Below, piece after piece: positions 61,323 through 64,000 of a stretch of 64,000 nt of DNA (positions are counted from its first letter, which is position 1; every line of letters starts with the position of its first letter). This DNA is from Emiliania huxleyi CCMP1516. Its lineage: Eukaryota; Haptophyta; Isochrysidales; Noelaerhabdaceae. The stretch spans positions 560,378 to 624,377 of the forward strand of contig NW_005201192.1 of the NCBI RefSeq assembly GCF_000372725.1, written 5' to 3'. A program made the position numbers and the translations under genes. Below the pieces are notes generated by a model, which had not been told where the DNA came from, ran no database searches, and was given only the letters and a program-made list of their open reading frames with translations.

Positions 61323-62710
61323 ATGAGCGAGTACGCCTCCGCCGACCACGCGCAGGAGGTGACACGCGACCTCTCCGCGCGGCAGGAGGAGAGCGCGCAG
61401 CGCGTCCGGCAAGAGCGAATCGGCGCGGCGTGCCTGAAGCGCACGCGTGCATTCGGGAAGCTCATTCTCTTCGGCGAGCACTTTGTGGTGTACAAGGCGC
61501 CCGCGCTGGTCGGCGCAGTCGCCGCGTACACGGATTGCGACGTCGAGTTCACCGGCGCGCCGGGCATCGAGGTGGTTGATCTGCGGCCGGCGGTGCCGGG
61601 CTACAAGGTTGAGAAGGCCGCCGAGGGAGAGGAGGCGGTCAAGATTGTGCTGTCGCACCTCGGCGTCGACACGGAGAAGCGCGGCGCGAAGATCACCTTT
61701 GGAGGAAGCCTCACCGCCGTCTCTGGCATCGGCGCGTCGGCGGCGCAGGTGGTGTCACTCGCCCGCGCGCTCAGTGCGGCGCTGCCGCGCACGCTGAGCG
61801 AGGAGGAGGTCAACGCCGCAGGGTGCGCGGGCGAGATGCGACCGCCGTAATCGCCGTAACCGCCAAAGGGATAGATCTTACCAAGCCGCACAGCCGCGTC
61901 GGGGGAGGTGCCCGAGATTAGGCGAGCTTACCCGAGATCGCCCGTAGGTACGAGGGCGAGAAGGGGTACCACGGCACGCCGTCGGGGGTGGACAACACGG
62001 CGGCCACGTACGGCGGCGTGCTGCGCTTCCAGCGTACGGACGGCGCGCCGCGTTTCGCGGCGAAGGAGCTCGCTGAGTTGGTTCCTCACAGCTAGCCGTG
62101 TATGAGTCAGGCGCGCCGCTCTTCACGATGAAGAAGCTCGCCGGCCCGATCCGCATCGTGTACGCCTCCACGGGCATCACCGCCTCGACGACCAAGGCGA
62201 GAGATCGTCCGAGATGTCGCCAAGCTCGTCAGAACTGCACGCTCCGCCGTCGAACGGCGCGGTTCTCTCCTCCGCCCCGCAGGTGGTTGGCGACGTCAAG
62301 GCCAAGAAGGAGGCGGACGAGGCGTGGTTCGGCAGCCTGCTTGCGAGGAGAGTGGCGCTCGCGGCTGGCGGCGAGGCTCTGCCTGCGGGGAGCCTGTTCG
62401 CCCCCACTTCTGTAGGTACACGGCGCTCGCGGCAGAGGGCGAGGCGGCGCTGGACGCGGGCGACATGGCGGCGCTCGGCAGGCTGCTCGACGAGAACCAC
62501 GCGCTGTGCCAAGAGCTGACGGTGAGCTGCAAGGAGCTCGACGACCTCGTGGTTGCGGCGCGCGGCGCGGGGGCGGTTGGCGCCAAGATGAGCGGCACCG
62601 GCCGCGGCGGGCTAATGCTCGCCCTCACGCCGACGGCCGAGTCGCAGGCGGCGGTGGCCAAGGCGCTGGAGAAGCTTGCGCCGCAGGTGTGGATGACCAC
62701 CTTTGCATGA
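61323..62710 (+). CDS. MVK: Mevalonate kinase (GHMP family)
   Basis: Five exons. Exon 1 (61323-61822) has AFGKLILFGEHFVVYKAP and the ATP loop GSLTAVSGIGASAAQVVSLA. A GT-AG intron (61823-61947) leads to GYEGEKGYHGTPSGVDNTAA (catalytic Asp). GC-AG introns 62043-62110 and 62197-62282 follow, restoring RTDGAPLFTMKKL and TASTTKVVGDVKA. The last exon (from 62416) reads YTALAAEGEAALDAGDM, NHALCQELTVSCKELDDLV and GAKMSGTGRGGLMLAL (GHMP motif 3). The donor of the last intron (~62340-62370) is unresolved. The enzyme phosphorylates mevalonate in cytosolic isoprenoid synthesis. The sequence form (FGEHFVVYKAPALVGAVAAY) resembles kinetoplastid and bacterial MVKs more than the animal enzyme, judged from memory. 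Confidence 0.9.
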
Positions 62711-63129
62711 GAGCAGTCCATGAGACGGCATGTGTCATGACCACTGCGCATGGGGGCTGGCAACGCGAAATCTGCGAAGGAGACACTCCTCAAAACGGTC
62801 TGCGCGATATACAGCCGACGCGCGTACATCGTACACATGCATCATGCATGCCCCTGTCTGTCATGTTCGGCTTAGTGAAACTAAAAAAGAAAAGTGTCCG
62901 CCCAAGCCCCAACTGCAACTCCTCTCCATTGTGAAGCGCCAGCCAAGAGTGCGTGCAGTGACGACTTGCGCGCAAGTCCCCCCAAAGTGACCGAACACTA
63001 GACCCCTACGTATATGCGCCTCGAATTATGTGTCAACGTATCACGTATGTCACCATCTCACTAAAGACTAACTCAGCAACAGCCAACACTTCTACGCACG
63101 GTAAAGTCGTGTGTACGCCTGCTATTCAG
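62711..63129. other. Convergent 3' flanks of mevalonate kinase and TruA
   Basis: I see no gene here. A/T content is higher than around, with TACGTATATG and similar. The CGCCTGCTATTCA motif (also at 45808 and 45913) lies at ~63117. Confidence 0.55.
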
Positions 63130-63709
63130 TCATCCTCTACCGGCGCCCCTCTCGCGCCGCCGCCTGGCCACGCACCGTGCTCGTAGTCGAGGAAGCAGCG
63201 CTCGAGGCACAAGCCATGCGGCGGAGCCTTGACGACAAGCGAGCCGTGACGGCCCTTGCGCCCCCTCTCCGCCAACAGCTCTCCGACGCCAGCGACGCTC
63301 AGCTTGCCCAGCCCAACCTACAACCTCGGCCAGCCGCAGGGTCAGCTCGTCCAGGCCCCGACCGGGGCCGGCGAGCCACGCCGCCGCCGCCTGGACGAGC
63401 GTGCCGCTCAGCAGCCGCATCATGTTGTACAGGAAGCGGTCGCTCTCTGCGGTGATGATCACGACGCCTCCGCCGCCGTCGCCGCCGTCGTCCTTGTCGC
63501 GTTCCGCGGGGAGCCGTCGGACCTGCGAGCATGTCCACATGAGCATGTCCACGCCCTCTGCTCACCCCACGCCCTCTGCTCACCCCACGCCCTCTGCTCA
63601 CCCCACGCCCTCCGCTCGCCCCACGCCCTCTACTCAGGGCAAGCTCCTCTGCCCCCGCTGCCGCCACTGCGCGCGTCACGCCTCGCCTCAAGAACCCGCG
63701 GCTGCACTG

Positions 63710-63752
<43 letters not shown>

Positions 63753-64000
63753 TTGCTGCGGTGGGGTGCGGCATAGGGCGTGTTTGTCAGGGCTGGGTGT
63801 GGCGGTGGGGTGTAGCGGTAAGGGGAGAGTCGCGCCTCGAGCCGCCGCATCACCTTTGTGGGCGGCCGCGGGTCGTCTGGCCGCCGGACGCCAAAGGCGG
63901 AAAAGTCGTGCCTGAGGAAGGCTCCGAGAAGGTTCTCAGCGGGCGCGGCGCCACCGCCTCCTCGCTGCAGCCGGGCTACACCAGCTAGACCTCGGCAGCC
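63130..64000 (-). CDS. tRNA pseudouridine synthase, TruA family (3' part; runs off the window)
   Basis: The 5' end lies beyond 64000. The first visible exon (64000-~63800) has LLGAFLRHDFSAFGVRRPDD, the family's 'HDF.aF' segment. After an intron full of CAG and 18-bp repeats, an exon (from ~63527, acceptor CTCGCAG) has VVIITAESDRFLYNMMRLLS and GTLVQAAAAWLAGPG, the conserved 'FL..MvR...G.Lv' region. The end reads LLAERGRKGRHGSLVVKAPP then HGLCLERCFLDYEHG, the typical 'aPa.GLyL..v.Y' close, to the stop at 63130. The last two parts are in different frames. A 22-nt GT...AG segment (63324-63303) would reconcile them; a sequencing indel is the simple alternative. TruA-type enzymes modify U38-40 in the anticodon arm. 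Confidence 0.78.
63547..63640. repeat. 18-bp minisatellite in a TruA intron
   Basis: Five units of CCACGCCCTCTGCTCACC with small changes in the last two. Confidence 0.9.
63707..63762. repeat. CTG/CAG trinucleotide repeat in a TruA intron
   Basis: About 17 CTG units with two TTG interruptions on the plus strand (CAG on the gene strand), close to the same minisatellite. Confidence 0.92.

Noticed and set aside
63547-63640. Regular 18-bp repeat considered as a CRISPR-like array
   Set aside because: Units are contiguous with no unique spacers, lie in a eukaryotic intron and have no cas genes; it is a minisatellite.
1-64000. Search for retrovirus-like, Polinton-like or other virus-derived genes
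   Set aside because: No reverse transcriptase, integrase, capsid, protein-primed polymerase or packaging ATPase motif was seen in any frame.

Overview
The window is nuclear DNA from a GC-rich unicellular eukaryote, most likely a haptophyte alga of the Emiliania/Chrysochromulina kind. The evidence is short spliceosomal introns with a large share of GC-AG boundaries (8 of the 20 whose ends I could fix), an EF-like (EFL) GTPase where most eukaryotes use EF-1alpha, a proline-rich wall or scale type surface protein, plastid-type leader sequences, and TTAGGG-type repeats. The taxonomic call is an inference. One assembly gap (100 N) lies at 30902-31001.

Left third (1-29482): a 7.25-kb single-exon gene for a modular Pro-rich membrane protein; a GH35 beta-galactosidase (-) divergent from a FAM86-type lysine methyltransferase (+); remains of a gelsolin gene (-) next to a 709-bp hairpin element; a DUF924-TilS fusion (+); an unknown acidic protein (-); two unrelated sulfotransferases in tandem (+); and a 4.6-kb gene (-) that joins a tandem-CH actin-binding head, a long coiled coil and a C-terminal CAP/SCP domain. 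About 3 kb of repeat-rich intergenic DNA follows.

Middle (29483-45469): an RBBP5/Swd1 COMPASS subunit (+) whose intron holds the gap and an antisense copy of a neighbouring gene; a nodulin-like MFS carrier (-); a foldback repeat cluster; a C9orf85/DUF2039 zinc-binding protein (+); a MazG-like pyrophosphohydrolase (-); a SWI/SNF Swp73/BAF60 subunit (-); a HAD phosphatase (+); and a nitroreductase (-).

Right third (45989-64000): methylthioribose kinase (MTRK) sequence in which one paralogue lies between the 5' and 3' exons of another and which carries a retroposon-like insertion with 13-bp target duplications; a PWWP-domain protein; a MITE-like element; a UPF0301/SirB1-like fusion with an interstitial telomeric array in an intron; EFL (-); a coiled-coil protein (-) between two direct copies of a ~450-500-bp upstream region; mevalonate kinase (+); and a truncated TruA pseudouridine synthase (-) at the right edge.

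There is no operon logic. The genes are individual nuclear genes: two chromatin factors (RBBP5, Swp73) plus a PWWP protein, salvage and isoprenoid enzymes, sulfation, and cytoskeleton. The most unusual items are the actinin-CAP fusion, the two organelle-type fusions, the nested MTRK pair, and the mobile or foldback elements whose insertion boundaries can be read directly.
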